This document shows, piece by piece, positions 12,145-21,739 of a stretch of DNA of 64,000 nt. The notes beneath the pieces are model-generated. The model did not search any database. It was not told the origin of the DNA and saw only the letters and a program-made list of their open reading frames with translations. Within the stretch, counting starts at the first letter, position 1; the number at the start of each line of letters is the position of its first letter. Both the position numbers and the translations under genes were made by a program. The stretch is from Stappia sp. (lineage in GTDB: Bacteria > Pseudomonadota > Alphaproteobacteria > Rhizobiales > Stappiaceae): positions 4,608,224-4,672,223 of the forward strand of contig NZ_CP157793.1 of NCBI RefSeq assembly GCF_040110915.1, written 5' to 3'.

Positions 12145-13199
12145 GCTGTCTCTCCGTCGGGGGTGGTCCAACCGTCGAGGAAGCTCCCGAGGTTGGCGTT
12201 GAGGGCGTCGATGGCGTAGCCGCCTTCCTGGATGATCACGGTCGGAAGGCGCATGGCGCGCAAGATCCGCGCAAGGCGGGCGAAACCGGGCGTGGTGACG
12301 CCGAAGGCCGCCAGCGGATCGTGCATGTAGGTGTCGAAGCCGAGCGACAGGATCAGGATCTCCGGGCCGAAGCGGCCGATCTCCGCGCAGATGGCCTCAG
12401 TCTCGGCAAGGAAGGTCGCCTCGTCCGTGCCGAGCGGCAGCGGGCGGTTCAACGTGTAGCCGAGCCCGCGCCCCTCGCCACGCTCGTGCGCGTGGCCGGC
12501 CAGGAAGGGATAGAAGCCGTCCGGATCCGCATGGACGGAGGCGAACAGCACATCGTCGCGGTCGTAAAAGATCTCCTGCGTGCCGTTGCCGTGGTGCACG
12601 TCGACGTCGAGGATGGCGACCCGCGGCCGCTGGCCCCGGGCGGTGAGCAGGCTCAGGCACTCCTGCGCGGCGATGGCCGCGTGGTTCAGAAAACAGAAGC
12701 CGCCGGCCCGGTCGCGGCTGGCGTGATGCCCGGGCGGGCGGCACACGGCATAGGCGGTGTCCTCCGCGCCGGTGGCGACGAGGCGGGCGGCATGCACCGC
12801 GCTGTTGGCCGACCAGGCCGTCGCCCGCCAGGTGCCGGCGGCGATGGGGCAGGCGGTGTCGGACAGATGAAAGCCGGCCTGACCGACCACGTCGCGCGGG
12901 TAGGACTGCATTCCGGGTCCGCGAAACACATTGGGAATGACGGCGGGGCTTGCGTCCTCAAGCCGCGACCACCGCTCGTAGGCGGTCTCCAGGAACGCCA
13001 GATAGTCGCGGCTGTGCACGGCGGCGCGCGGACCCGGCCCATAGTCGGGCGGCAGGTCGGGCGCGAGGCCCCGCGCGCTCAGAAGCTCCACGATGGCGCG
13101 CGCGCGCTCCGGCTTTTCCGGCACCGGCCGGGGTTCGCCGCGAACGAGGAACCGCGGCGGCTCATGCAGCACGGCGTCGGGGTGATAGACGGTCCGCAT
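12141..13199 (-). CDS. Histone deacetylase family protein, acetylpolyamine amidohydrolase type
   Basis: 352-aa zinc-dependent deacetylase. The arginase/deacetylase fold motifs are clear: CRPPGHHA, GGFCFLNHAAIAAQ, DVDVHHGNGTQ with the Asp and His zinc ligands, and SLGFDTYMHDP with the third Asp. The N-terminal region with PEKPERA and the GTW segment resembles bacterial acetylpolyamine amidohydrolases more than AcuC. It would release acetate from an N-acetylated amine. It begins at the ATG (13199) after a 28-bp gap, and lies among amide hydrolases and an exporter. The acetylpolyamine assignment is by resemblance only. Confidence 0.85.
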   Translation of the reverse strand: MRTVYHPDAVLHEPPRFLVRGEPRPVPEKPERARAIVELLSARGLAPDLPPDYGPGPRAAVHSRDYLAFLETAYERWSRLEDASPAVIPNVFRGPGMQSYPRDVVGQAGFHLSDTACPIAAGTWRATAWSANSAVHAARLVATGAEDTAYAVCRPPGHHASRDRAGGFCFLNHAAIAAQECLSLLTARGQRPRVAILDVDVHHGNGTQEIFYDRDDVLFASVHADPDGFYPFLAGHAHERGEGRGLGYTLNRPLPLGTDEATFLAETEAICAEIGRFGPEILILSLGFDTYMHDPLAAFGVTTPGFARLARILRAMRLPTVIIQEGGYAIDALNANLGSFLDGWTTPDGETA

Positions 13200-13227
13200 C
13201 GCGCGAAACTCCCTTGCTTGCGTGGTG

Positions 13228-14496
13228 TCAGGCGCGCCCGGCCGTGTCGAGCACGGCATCGAACAGCACCGCGCAGCCCTGTGCGCCATGGTCGGGGACG
13301 ATGTTCTCGCGCTCGTTGTGGCTGATGCCGCCCTCGCAGGGGATGAAGATCATGGCGGTCGGCACCTTGCGCGCCAGATAGACCGCGTCGTGGCCGGCGC
13401 CGGACACGATGTCGCGATGGGCGAAGCCGCGCGCCTCGGCGCTCGCCCGCACCCGGCCGATCAGCGTCGCGTCGAAGGCGGTGGAGGGGAACTGCCAGAA
13501 GTCGCGCACGGCCACGTCGAGCCCGAGCGCCGTGCCGATGTCGCCCGCGCGGGCGCGCAACGCCGCGTCCATGCGCCCGAGCACTTCCATGTCCGGATGA
13601 CGCAGGTCGGCGGTGAGGAAACACTGGCCGGGGATCACATTGCGCGAATGCGGGCTGACGTCGAGGATGCCGACCGTGCCGCAGGCGTCCTCGCCATGGT
13701 CCAGCGCGACCTGACGCACGGCTTCGACGAGGCGGGCGGCGCCCACCAGCGCATCCTTGCGCAGGCGCATCGGCGTCGGGCCGGCGTGCGCCTCGCGTCC
13801 GGTGACGGTGACCTCGTACCAGCGCTGCCCCTGGGCGCCGGTGACGACGCCGATGGGCAGGCCGCAGTCTTCCAGCACCGGCCCCTGTTCGATATGCGCC
13901 TCGAAATAGGCGGCCATCGGGTGGTCGGTCGGATCGGCCGTGCCGCGATAGCCGATGCGCTCCAGCTCGTCGCCCAGGCGCGCACCATCCTGCCCGACCT
14001 TGTCGAGGATCTCCTGCAAGGTGAACTCGCCGGTGTACACGCCCGAGCCCATCATCGGCGGCGAGAAGCGCGCGCCTTCCTCGTTGGTCCAGGACACGAC
14101 CTCGACGGGATGACGGGTCGCGATCCCGGCGTCGTTGAGGGTGCGGATCACCTCCAGCCCGGCGAGCACGCCGAAGACCCCGTCGAAGCGCCCGCCGGTC
14201 GGCTGGGTGTCCAGATGGCTGCCGATCACCACGGGGGGAAGGGCCGGATCGGTGCCGGCGCGGCGCGCGACGATGTTGCCGACCGCATCGACGGTGACGC
14301 TGCAGCCGGCGGCGCGGCACCAGGTTACGAAGAGATCGCGCCCGGCCTTGTCCTCGTCGCTCAGCGCCAGGCGGCGGTTGCCGCCTTTCGGCGTCGCGCC
14401 GATGGCGGCCATCTCCATCAGGGAGCGCCACAGGCGGGCCGCATTGATCGGCAGATCGGGGGTGAACACGGGCAGTGCGTCGGCGGATACGGTCAT
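13228..14496 (-). CDS. M20 family Zn-dependent hydrolase (N-carbamoyl-L-amino acid hydrolase / allantoate amidohydrolase type)
   Basis: 422-aa enzyme of the AmaB/HyuC/AllC group. Motifs include GSHLDTQPTGGRFDG, VVSWTNEEGARF with the metal-binding acidic pair, and EAHIEQGP. These enzymes hydrolyse the ureido group of N-carbamoyl amino acids, beta-ureidopropionate or allantoate. ATG at 14496 is preferred; an in-frame TTG at 14517 would add seven residues. It is 79 bp after the ketopantoate-reductase-like gene and begins the second half of the minus operon. No hydantoinase is nearby, so the substrate may be imported. Confidence 0.88.
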   Translation of the reverse strand: MTVSADALPVFTPDLPINAARLWRSLMEMAAIGATPKGGNRRLALSDEDKAGRDLFVTWCRAAGCSVTVDAVGNIVARRAGTDPALPPVVIGSHLDTQPTGGRFDGVFGVLAGLEVIRTLNDAGIATRHPVEVVSWTNEEGARFSPPMMGSGVYTGEFTLQEILDKVGQDGARLGDELERIGYRGTADPTDHPMAAYFEAHIEQGPVLEDCGLPIGVVTGAQGQRWYEVTVTGREAHAGPTPMRLRKDALVGAARLVEAVRQVALDHGEDACGTVGILDVSPHSRNVIPGQCFLTADLRHPDMEVLGRMDAALRARAGDIGTALGLDVAVRDFWQFPSTAFDATLIGRVRASAEARGFAHRDIVSGAGHDAVYLARKVPTAMIFIPCEGGISHNERENIVPDHGAQGCAVLFDAVLDTAGRA

Positions 14497-14575
14497 GGCT
14501 GTCTCGTTCGCTGGCAAAGGACATGCGCCGGCGTGTGGCGGCGCGGGACGCGGGAAGGTGAGGGCGGGGGGGCGG

Positions 14576-15562
14576 TCAGGCGGCGCGGGCGGCGTTGCGG
14601 GTGCGCACGCGCAGGGAGACGAGCGCGCGCACGGACCGCAGCGTCGGCGTGTCGACGCCGGCCATCTCCGCCAGCTCGATCACCGATCCGAGGATGGCGG
14701 GAAGCTCCAGCCGGCGTCCGGCCTCGTAGTCCTGCAGCATCGAGGTCTTGAAATCCCCGACGGCGGCGGCACTTTGCATGCGCTGCTCGATGTCTTCCTG
14801 GAAGGTCACGCCGAGCCTCTCGGCCACGGCGCGCGCCTCGCTCATCATGGCGACGCCGATCTCGCGCAGGCCCGGATCGGTGCACAGCGTGGTGAGCGTG
14901 GCCCCGGTCAGCACGCTGGTCGGGTTGTACCAGATGTTGCCGAGGAGCTTGGTCCAGACCTCCGCGCGGATGTCGGTCGTGGCGCGGGCCTGAAAACCGG
15001 CCTTGCCGAAGATGTCGGCGAGCGCGTCGATCTCCGGCAGGGGGCGTCCCGCAGGATCGCCGAACACGAAGCGCTGGCCGTCGATGTGGCGGATGCGCCC
15101 CGGGCCGTCGTTCTCCACCGCCACATAGGTGCAGGCGCCGACGATGCGCTGCGCGTCGAGGCTCTCCGACAGCGTGCCGTCCGGGTCGACCGAAGTCATG
15201 CGCCGGTCGGCCAGCGGGGCCGGCTGGGCATGCGGGTACCACCAGGGAATGCCGTTGATCATCGGCACGACGCGCGTGTGCGGGCCGCACAGGCTGGCCA
15301 TGGTGGCCAGCACGCCGGGCAGCGCATAGGTCTTGACGCAGAGGATGATCACGTCCTGCGGTCCGGCCGCCACCGGGTCGTCGGTAACACGCACCTCATG
15401 GTGGCCGACGCGGTTGTCGGGGGAGACGACGAGCAGCCCCTTTTGCCGGATCTGCGCGGCGGTGGCGGCGCGCGCGACCAGCGTGACGTCGGCTTGCGCG
15501 GCCGTGAGCCGCGCGGCGAGCAGATTGCCCACCGCGCCGGCGCCGATGATCGCGATGCGCAT
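14576..15562 (-). CDS. Ketopantoate reductase family (PanE/ApbA) NADPH-dependent oxidoreductase
   Basis: 328 aa with an N-terminal Rossmann domain opening MRIAIIGAGAVGN and a C-terminal helical ApbA_C domain (LGNIWYNPTSVLTGAT). Its ATG overlaps the stop of the upstream ABC ATPase by one base. In this setting it is more likely a paralogue reducing another 2-oxo acid than the pantothenate enzyme; no panB or panC is nearby. The reaction is inferred from the family. Confidence 0.85.
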   Translation of the reverse strand: MRIAIIGAGAVGNLLAARLTAAQADVTLVARAATAAQIRQKGLLVVSPDNRVGHHEVRVTDDPVAAGPQDVIILCVKTYALPGVLATMASLCGPHTRVVPMINGIPWWYPHAQPAPLADRRMTSVDPDGTLSESLDAQRIVGACTYVAVENDGPGRIRHIDGQRFVFGDPAGRPLPEIDALADIFGKAGFQARATTDIRAEVWTKLLGNIWYNPTSVLTGATLTTLCTDPGLREIGVAMMSEARAVAERLGVTFQEDIEQRMQSAAAVGDFKTSMLQDYEAGRRLELPAILGSVIELAEMAGVDTPTLRSVRALVSLRVRTRNAARAA

Positions 15563-17277
15563 CAGCGGGCCTCCCCCGGTTGCGCGGCGTGTGCCGCCGC
15601 ATGTGCCGCCGCCCGGGTCGACCGTTGCGCGCCCTCGCCGAGCAGATGCGCCGGCACCTCCCAGTCGCGGCCGGGGATCGCGTCGAGCAGCGTGCGCGTG
15701 TACTCGTGCTTCGGGTTGGTGAACACCGCGCGGGCGGAGTCCATTTCCACGATCTTGCCGAGCCGCATCACCGCGATGGTGTCGCAGACCTGGGCGGCGA
15801 CGCGCAGGTCGTGGGTGATGAAGAGCATCGACAGGTTCAGCCGGTGGCGGATGTCGTCGAGCAGGTTCAGCACCTGCGTCTGGACAGAGACGTCGAGCGC
15901 CGAGACGGGCTCGTCGGCGACGATCAGCTTGGGCTCCATGGCGAGCGCGCGGGCGATCGAGATGCGCTGGCGCTGGCCGCCGGAGAACTCGTGCGGGAAG
16001 CGGTCGGCGGCCGAGGCATCGAGCCCGACCAGTTCCAGCAGTTCGCGGGCGCGGGCGAGGGCCGCATCGCGGTCCTCGCCGAAGGCCACCGGCCCCTGCG
16101 AGATGATGTCGCCCACCTTGTGCCTGGGATTGAGCGAGGCATAGGGATCCTGGAAGATCATCTGGATGTCACGGCGGAACGGGCGGAACTGTCGCTTGGA
16201 GAGGCGCAGCAGGTCGGTGCCCTTGTAGTCGATCACGCCGCTGTCGGGCACGCTCAGGCCGACGAGGCTGCGCCCCAGCGTCGACTTGCCCGAACCGGAT
16301 TCGCCGACGAGGCCGACGGTCTCGCCGGGATGGATGGTCAGCGAGATGTCGTCGCCGGCGACCACCTCGCGCCCCCTGGCGAACAGCCCGCCGCCGATGT
16401 GGAAGCGCTTGTTGACCTTCTCCGCCTTGAGCAGCGCGCCGCCCTGGCGGACGAAATCGTCGCGGTGCTCGATGTAATGCGGCACCGAGGCGATCAGGCC
16501 GCGGGTGTAGGGGTGCTGCGGATCGTTGAGGACCTTCGCAGCGGGGCCGATCTCCACCAGCCTGCCCTGCTGCATCACGGCCACGCGGTCGGCGATTTCC
16601 GCCACCACGCCGATGTCGTGGGTGATGAACATCACCCCCATGTGGCGCTCGTGCTGGATCGTCTTGATCAGCTGCAGGATCTGCTTCTGGGTCGTCACGT
16701 CGAGCGCGGTGGTCGGCTCGTCGGCGATCAGGATATCGGGCTTGAGGGCCAGCGCCATGGCGATCATCACGCGCTGGCGCTGCCCGCCCGACAGACGGAA
16801 GGGATAGCTGCGGCGCAATTCATCCGGATTGGGCAGGCCGACGTCCTCGAAGAGCTCCAGCACGCGCTGGCCGCGCTCCGCCTTGGACATCGGGCTGTGC
16901 ACCCGCAACACTTCCTCGATCTGCTCGCCGACCCGCATCAGGGGATTGAGGGCGGTCATCGGCTCCTGGAAGATCATGCTGATGCGGCTGCCGCGCAGCG
17001 CGCGCTGGTCGGCCTCCGTCATCGTCACGATGTCGCGGCCCTTGAAGCGCGCCTCGCCGGCGACGACGCGCACATGCGGGCGGGGCAGCAGGCCCATCAC
17101 CGCATGCGCGGTCATCGACTTGCCCGAGCCGGATTCGCCCACCACGCAGAGGATCTCGTTGGGATTGAGGGCGAGCGTCACGTCCTCGACCGCATGCGGC
17201 CGGTCGGCGCCCTCGGGCAGGGCGATGGAGAGCCCGCGCACGTCCAGAAGCGGTTGCGTCGGTTCGGTCATGGTCAT
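15562..17277 (-). CDS. Fused dual ABC transporter ATP-binding protein (second Dpp-type system)
   Basis: 571 aa with two ATPase domains, each with Walker A (GESGSGKSM and GESGSGKST), an SGGQRQR signature and a Walker B followed by DEP. The ATG at 17277 overlaps the DppC-type stop as ATGA, which decides the start over upstream in-frame codons. It is the partner of the permeases encoded just upstream and resembles the ATPase of the first transporter in architecture, but the two are distinct in sequence. Confidence 0.93.
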   Translation of the reverse strand: MTMTEPTQPLLDVRGLSIALPEGADRPHAVEDVTLALNPNEILCVVGESGSGKSMTAHAVMGLLPRPHVRVVAGEARFKGRDIVTMTEADQRALRGSRISMIFQEPMTALNPLMRVGEQIEEVLRVHSPMSKAERGQRVLELFEDVGLPNPDELRRSYPFRLSGGQRQRVMIAMALALKPDILIADEPTTALDVTTQKQILQLIKTIQHERHMGVMFITHDIGVVAEIADRVAVMQQGRLVEIGPAAKVLNDPQHPYTRGLIASVPHYIEHRDDFVRQGGALLKAEKVNKRFHIGGGLFARGREVVAGDDISLTIHPGETVGLVGESGSGKSTLGRSLVGLSVPDSGVIDYKGTDLLRLSKRQFRPFRRDIQMIFQDPYASLNPRHKVGDIISQGPVAFGEDRDAALARARELLELVGLDASAADRFPHEFSGGQRQRISIARALAMEPKLIVADEPVSALDVSVQTQVLNLLDDIRHRLNLSMLFITHDLRVAAQVCDTIAVMRLGKIVEMDSARAVFTNPKHEYTRTLLDAIPGRDWEVPAHLLGEGAQRSTRAAAHAAAHAAQPGEAR

Positions 17278-18113
17278 TTCCCTTTGCGGCGCAGGCGCGG
17301 GTTGAGGGCGTCGTTGAGCCCCTCGCCGACCAGATTCAGGGCCATCACGGTCAACAGGATCGCGATGCCGGGGAAGAAGCTCATCCACCAGGCCTGACGG
17401 ATCACGGTGCGCGCCGCGCCGACCATGTAGCCCCAGCTCATGGCGTTGGGGTCGCCGAGGCCGAGGAAGCTCAGCGAGCTTTCCAGCAGGATCGCGGTCG
17501 CGACCATCAGCGAGGCCGACACGATGATCGGCGACAGGCTGTTGGGCAGGATCTGGCGCAGGATGATGGTGGCGCTCGACTGGCCGCTGGTGACGGCCGC
17601 CTGCACGAATTCGCGCGAGCGCAGCGCCATGAACTCGCCGCGCGCCAGCCGCGCCAGCGGTGGCCAGCTGACGATGGCGATGGAGATCACGATGCTCTCC
17701 AGGCTGGGCGTGAAGATCGCCACAAGCACCACCGCCAGCACGAAGTTCGGCACCGTCTGGAACAATTCGGTGAAGCGCATGATGGCATCGTCCACCCAGC
17801 CGCCGTGATAGCCGGCGATGGCGCCCAGCACGACGCCGATGACGAGCGCCACGGCCGTCGACGTCAGGCCGACGAGCAGCGAGACGCGCGCGCCGTGCGC
17901 GATTCCCGCGGCGACGTCGCGGCCGAGCGTGTCGGCGCCCAAAAGCGCGTCCTCCGACATCGGCGGGGCGAAGGGCATGGCGGTCATGTCCCAGGGGCTG
18001 AAGGGGTAGAGCACGTCGGCAAGGGCGGCGAGCAGCACCACCGCGATGAGGATCGCGAGCCCCACGACGGCGCCCTTGTTGCGGGCGAAGGCTTTCCAGA
18101 AGTCCCGGCTCAT
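17274..18113 (-). CDS. ABC transporter permease, DppC type (second system)
   Basis: 279-aa inner-membrane permease with LLGADTLGRDV near residue 55 and a permease domain with an EAA loop. The ATG at 18113 shares a base with the preceding stop (TGATG), showing coupling. An open frame continues upstream to 19172, but that part is antisense or out-of-frame to the DppB-type gene and was discarded. Confidence 0.9.
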   Translation of the reverse strand: MSRDFWKAFARNKGAVVGLAILIAVVLLAALADVLYPFSPWDMTAMPFAPPMSEDALLGADTLGRDVAAGIAHGARVSLLVGLTSTAVALVIGVVLGAIAGYHGGWVDDAIMRFTELFQTVPNFVLAVVLVAIFTPSLESIVISIAIVSWPPLARLARGEFMALRSREFVQAAVTSGQSSATIILRQILPNSLSPIIVSASLMVATAILLESSLSFLGLGDPNAMSWGYMVGAARTVIRQAWWMSFFPGIAILLTVMALNLVGEGLNDALNPRLRRKGK

Positions 18114-19090
18114 CAGGAGACCTCCACGCGCGGGTCGACGAGGGAATAGAGGATGTCGGTGATGATGTTGAAGACGATCACCAGCACCGAGGTGATGAAG
18201 AAGATGCCGAGCAGCACCTGGTAGTCGCGTTGCAGCACCGCGTCGAAGGCGAGCCGTCCGAGGCCCGGCCAGGCGAACACGGTCTCGATCAGGATCGAGC
18301 CGCCGATCAGATGGCCGGCCTGGATGCCGGCGAAGGTGATGACCGGCAGGATGGCGTTGCGCAGGATGTGGCGGGCGACGATGGGGCCTTCGCGCAGACC
18401 CTTGGCCCGGGCCGTCTTGACGAAGTCCATGTCGCGCACCTCCAGGATCGAGGCGCGGGTGAGCCGCGTATAGACGGCCATGTAGAACAGGCCGAGCGTG
18501 ACGACCGGCAGGATCATGTGCTGGACGATGTCCCATACGCGGGCGAACCCGGTGAGATTGGCGCCAATGGTCTCGTAGCCGAAGGCCGGCAGCCAGCCGA
18601 GATTGACCGAGAACAGCAGGGCGAGCATCAGCCCGACCCAGTAGATCGGCGTGGCGTAGGACAGGAGCGCGATCACCGTGATCGCCGTGTCGCCCCAGCG
18701 CCCGACGTTCATGGCCGCGAGCGTGCCCATCAGGACGCCGCCGACCAGCGCGAGCACGAAGGCGCTCAGCGTCAGCACGAGCGTCGCCGGCAGGCGCTCC
18801 ATCATCAGGTCCCAGACCGGGCGCTGCTGGCGGTAGGAGAAACCGAGGTCGCCCTGCGCGACATTGCCGACATAGGAGACGAGCTGTTCGTGCAAGGGAC
18901 GGTCCAGGCCGAACTGCTCGCGCAGCTGCGCGACGAACTCCTCGTCGGCGGCGCCGGCCTCGCCCGCCATCACCATCGCGGGGTCGCCGGGCGCGGCATG
19001 GACCAGAAGGAAATTCAGGATGACGATGGCCAGCAGAATGAACACTGCCTTGACCAGCCGTCGTCCGAGAAAGGAGGCGTATCCGGCCAT
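18113..19090 (-). CDS. ABC transporter permease, DppB type (second system)
   Basis: 325-aa permease with an N-terminal helix, the GDPAMVMAGE region and the EAA loop EVRDMDFVKTARAKG. It follows the substrate-binding protein gene after a 99-bp gap that holds a strong stem-loop. It pairs with the DppC-type protein to form the translocation channel. Confidence 0.92.
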   Translation of the reverse strand: MAGYASFLGRRLVKAVFILLAIVILNFLLVHAAPGDPAMVMAGEAGAADEEFVAQLREQFGLDRPLHEQLVSYVGNVAQGDLGFSYRQQRPVWDLMMERLPATLVLTLSAFVLALVGGVLMGTLAAMNVGRWGDTAITVIALLSYATPIYWVGLMLALLFSVNLGWLPAFGYETIGANLTGFARVWDIVQHMILPVVTLGLFYMAVYTRLTRASILEVRDMDFVKTARAKGLREGPIVARHILRNAILPVITFAGIQAGHLIGGSILIETVFAWPGLGRLAFDAVLQRDYQVLLGIFFITSVLVIVFNIITDILYSLVDPRVEVS

Positions 19091-19142
19091 AGGTCGGGTC
19101 TTCCTGTTCGGGTGCCGTGAGAAAACGGGGCGCGGCCGGGCA

Positions 19143-19167
19143 GGGGGCGGCGCGGTCCGCCGCCCCC
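19143..19167 (-). other. GC-rich intercistronic stem-loop after the second substrate-binding protein gene
   Basis: 10-bp inverted repeat (GGGGGCGGCG on the plus strand and its complement) with a 5-base loop, between the SBP stop and the permease start. It occupies the same relative position as the hairpin at 3319-3344 in the first operon. A likely 3'-end stabiliser or partial terminator. Confidence 0.6.
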
Positions 19168-19189
19168 GTCAACCGTCACGTCGTGACCG

Positions 19190-20809
19190 TCACTTCATGT
19201 CGAGCCAGGCGTCGGCGTAGGATTCGTTGACGCCGATCGCGGTGGTGGTCGAGCCCTTGAGGCGGGTGTCCTTCAGGGTCGGGAACTCCATCTCCATCAG
19301 CCAGGCGACGGGGACGTCCTCGACCAGGATCTTCTGCACCGCGCTGTAGAGCGCCTGGCGCTTCTCCGGATCGGTTTCCTGCGCGGCCTCGGCGAACAGG
19401 CGGTCCACCTCCGGGTTGTCGTAGCCCATGGTGTTGGAGAACATCACGCCCTTGCGGATGTTGTCCGAGATGTAGGTGCGGGCCACGCCCAGCGCCGGAT
19501 CGCCGTACTGGTACAGGAAGTTGGTGGTCATCTCGTAGTCCCAGTTGGACACGCGCTGCACCCATCCGGCCGCGTCGGTGCTCTCCAGCACCACCTCGAT
19601 GCCGACCTTGCCGAGCGACTGCTTGATGTATTCCGCCAGCCGGGTCCAGGTCTCGCCATAGGGCATGGGCAGGAAGCGGACGGTGGCGCGCACGCCGTCG
19701 GCGTCCGGCTCGAGGCCCATCTCGTCGAGCAGGGCGACGGCCTTGTCGCGATCGAGCGCATAGGGCGTGACGTCGGGCTCGTAGAACTTGGTGACCGAGT
19801 TGACCGGACCGGTCGGCACGCGGCCGAGCCCGAACCAGATGCGGTCGCGGATGAATTCGCGGTCCAGCGCATAGAGGATGGCCTGCCGGAAGCGCTTGTC
19901 GTTGAGCGGTTCGACCCGGTGGTTCATCTCGATCCAGGCCATCGGGGCGACGAATTCGTAGCCCTTCAGCTCAAGCTCCACATGCGGCAGCGCGGCCAGC
20001 CGCTGGACGTCGAACGGCTCGATGGCGTTGTACTGCGTCTGCTGGATGCTGCCGCTTTCCAGCGCCACGGCGCGCGAGGCGGCGTCGGGGATCACCTTGA
20101 AGTAGATCTCGTCCAGATACGGCTTGCCCTCCTGCCAGTAGGCGTCGTTGCGCGTCAGATGGATGTGGCTGCCCTTGACCCACTCCGCGAACTTGAACGG
20201 ACCGGTTCCGATCGGCGTCCCGTTCATCGGATTGTTGCGGTAGTCCGTGCCCTGGTAGATATGCGCGGGCATCATCGGCGCGGAGGACACCTCGAAGGCC
20301 AGCAGGAACGCCGGGAAGGGCTCCTTCAGGCGGAACTCGACGGTGTGGTCGTCAAGCGCGGTGATCGATTCCGCACGCGAGAAATTGGCGCGGGCGCGCG
20401 GGTGGGTGTCCATCAGGAACTCCGAGGCGCTGAACACCACGTCATCGGCGGTGAAGGGCTCGCCGTCGTGCCAGGTCACACCTTCCTCCAGATGGAAGGT
20501 GTAGGTCTTGCCGTCCTCCGACACCTCCCAGCTCCTGGCGAGGCCCGGCTTCGGGCTGAGATCGAAGTCGTAGGTCAGGAGGCCCTCGTAGATCTTGCCG
20601 GCGACGGTCTGCGTGGGGCCCTGCTGGTTGAGGCCCAGAATGAGCAGCGGCGGCTCGGGCTGGACGACGATGTTGAGGGTGCCGCCGCGCTGCGGTTGCT
20701 CCGCGGCCTGCGCGGGGGCCGTGTGCGGGAGAAACCCGGTCGGGACGAGGGCGGCGGACAGCAGGGCTGCCGCCAGGATCTTTCGGAAGGGTCGCGGATG
20801 ACTGTTCAT
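19190..20809 (-). CDS. ABC transporter substrate-binding protein, family 5 (second system)
   Basis: 539-aa SBP_bac_5 protein with a Sec signal peptide (MNSHPRPFRKILAAALL...) probably cleaved after AQA near residue 36. The family block KTYTFHLEEGVTWHDG is present. The ATG at 20809 is the one that begins the signal peptide; longer in-frame extension is not signal-like. It lies between the class II aldolase-like gene and the permeases in the minus operon. The ligand is unknown; peptides, opines or other amides are all possible for this family. Confidence 0.92.
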   Translation of the reverse strand: MNSHPRPFRKILAAALLSAALVPTGFLPHTAPAQAAEQPQRGGTLNIVVQPEPPLLILGLNQQGPTQTVAGKIYEGLLTYDFDLSPKPGLARSWEVSEDGKTYTFHLEEGVTWHDGEPFTADDVVFSASEFLMDTHPRARANFSRAESITALDDHTVEFRLKEPFPAFLLAFEVSSAPMMPAHIYQGTDYRNNPMNGTPIGTGPFKFAEWVKGSHIHLTRNDAYWQEGKPYLDEIYFKVIPDAASRAVALESGSIQQTQYNAIEPFDVQRLAALPHVELELKGYEFVAPMAWIEMNHRVEPLNDKRFRQAILYALDREFIRDRIWFGLGRVPTGPVNSVTKFYEPDVTPYALDRDKAVALLDEMGLEPDADGVRATVRFLPMPYGETWTRLAEYIKQSLGKVGIEVVLESTDAAGWVQRVSNWDYEMTTNFLYQYGDPALGVARTYISDNIRKGVMFSNTMGYDNPEVDRLFAEAAQETDPEKRQALYSAVQKILVEDVPVAWLMEMEFPTLKDTRLKGSTTTAIGVNESYADAWLDMK

Positions 20810-20962
20810 GGTCGCTGTGCTTTTCCCTGATCTGGCTTGGTGGTTATCGGTTCGTTTGCATGCCGGCCGGCCCGGGTGGCGCCGAGAAGGGCGAGCCACC
20901 TGGCCGGTCCATCCCGCGTGCCGGCATGCGCGGCGGGACATCGGTGGAACGGCGGGCGGGTG

Positions 20963-21739
20963 CTAGCTGCGGTAGCCGTCCCCGTCCTCGCGTTCGATCC
21001 AGCGCAGGAGCGGCTCCCACTCCAGCGTGCCGGCGCGCGGGTATTTCTCCTCGTACTGACGCGCCGTGTGTTCGCAGACCTCTGCGGCGGGGAACACGAG
21101 CTCCCGCCCGCCGGACAGGGCGGCGATCTGCTCGCGGCAGCTTTGTTCGAAGTAATGGGCGAGGATCGCGGCCTCGCGCACGTCGCGGCCGACGGTGAGA
21201 TAGCCGTGATTGCGCAGCAGCATGGTGTGATGCCGACCCAGATCGGCGGCGAGACGCTCGCGCTCCGCAAGGTCGAGTGCGATGCCTTCATAGGTGTGAT
21301 ATGCGAGGCGGTTGTACCAGCGCAGGCTGTGCTGGGTCAGCGGCAGCAGCCCCTCCTTCTGGGCGCTGACCGCCATGCCGGCCGTGGTGTGCAGGTGAAT
21401 GACGCTGCCGGCATCGGGCCGCGCGTCGTGGATCGCGCTGTGGATGGTGAAGCCGGCCGGATTGCAGTCCCACTCCGTCTCTTCCGCGAGATTGCCGTCG
21501 GCATCGACCTTGACCAGATTGGAGGCGGTCACCTCGTGAAACATCAGGCCGTAGGGATTGATGAGGAAGCGGTCCGGCTCGCCGGGAACCCGGGCCGACA
21601 TGTGCGTGTAGACCAGATCGGTCATGCCGAGCAGGTGGAACAGGCGGTAGGCGGCGGCGAGGTCGACGCGCGTCGCCCATTCCTCGGGGCTGACGCTTGC
21701 CTGTTTCGCCGGCGGTGCGGTGTCGCTTGGCGCGGTCAC
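20963..21739 (-). CDS. Class II aldolase/adducin family protein
   Basis: 258-aa protein of the fuculose-phosphate aldolase/adducin fold. Metal-site histidines are seen in IHLHTTAGMAVSA and in the C-terminal HYFEQSCREQ, with NHGYLTVG between. The start is a GTG at 21739 that overlaps the upstream M20 stop as GTGA. Such proteins cleave or decarboxylate hydroxy or oxo compounds; many have no known substrate. A 153-bp gap separates it from the SBP gene. Confidence 0.84.
   Translation of the reverse strand: MTAPSDTAPPAKQASVSPEEWATRVDLAAAYRLFHLLGMTDLVYTHMSARVPGEPDRFLINPYGLMFHEVTASNLVKVDADGNLAEETEWDCNPAGFTIHSAIHDARPDAGSVIHLHTTAGMAVSAQKEGLLPLTQHSLRWYNRLAYHTYEGIALDLAERERLAADLGRHHTMLLRNHGYLTVGRDVREAAILAHYFEQSCREQIAALSGGRELVFPAAEVCEHTARQYEEKYPRAGTLEWEPLLRWIEREDGDGYRS

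Noticed and set aside
14576..15562. PanE for pantothenate synthesis
   Set aside because: Embedded in a peptide uptake operon without panB or panC; only family-level assignment is justified.
15580..17397. 605-codon plus-strand frame opposite the second ATPase
   Set aside because: Antisense of the second dual ATPase; same GC-driven artefact.
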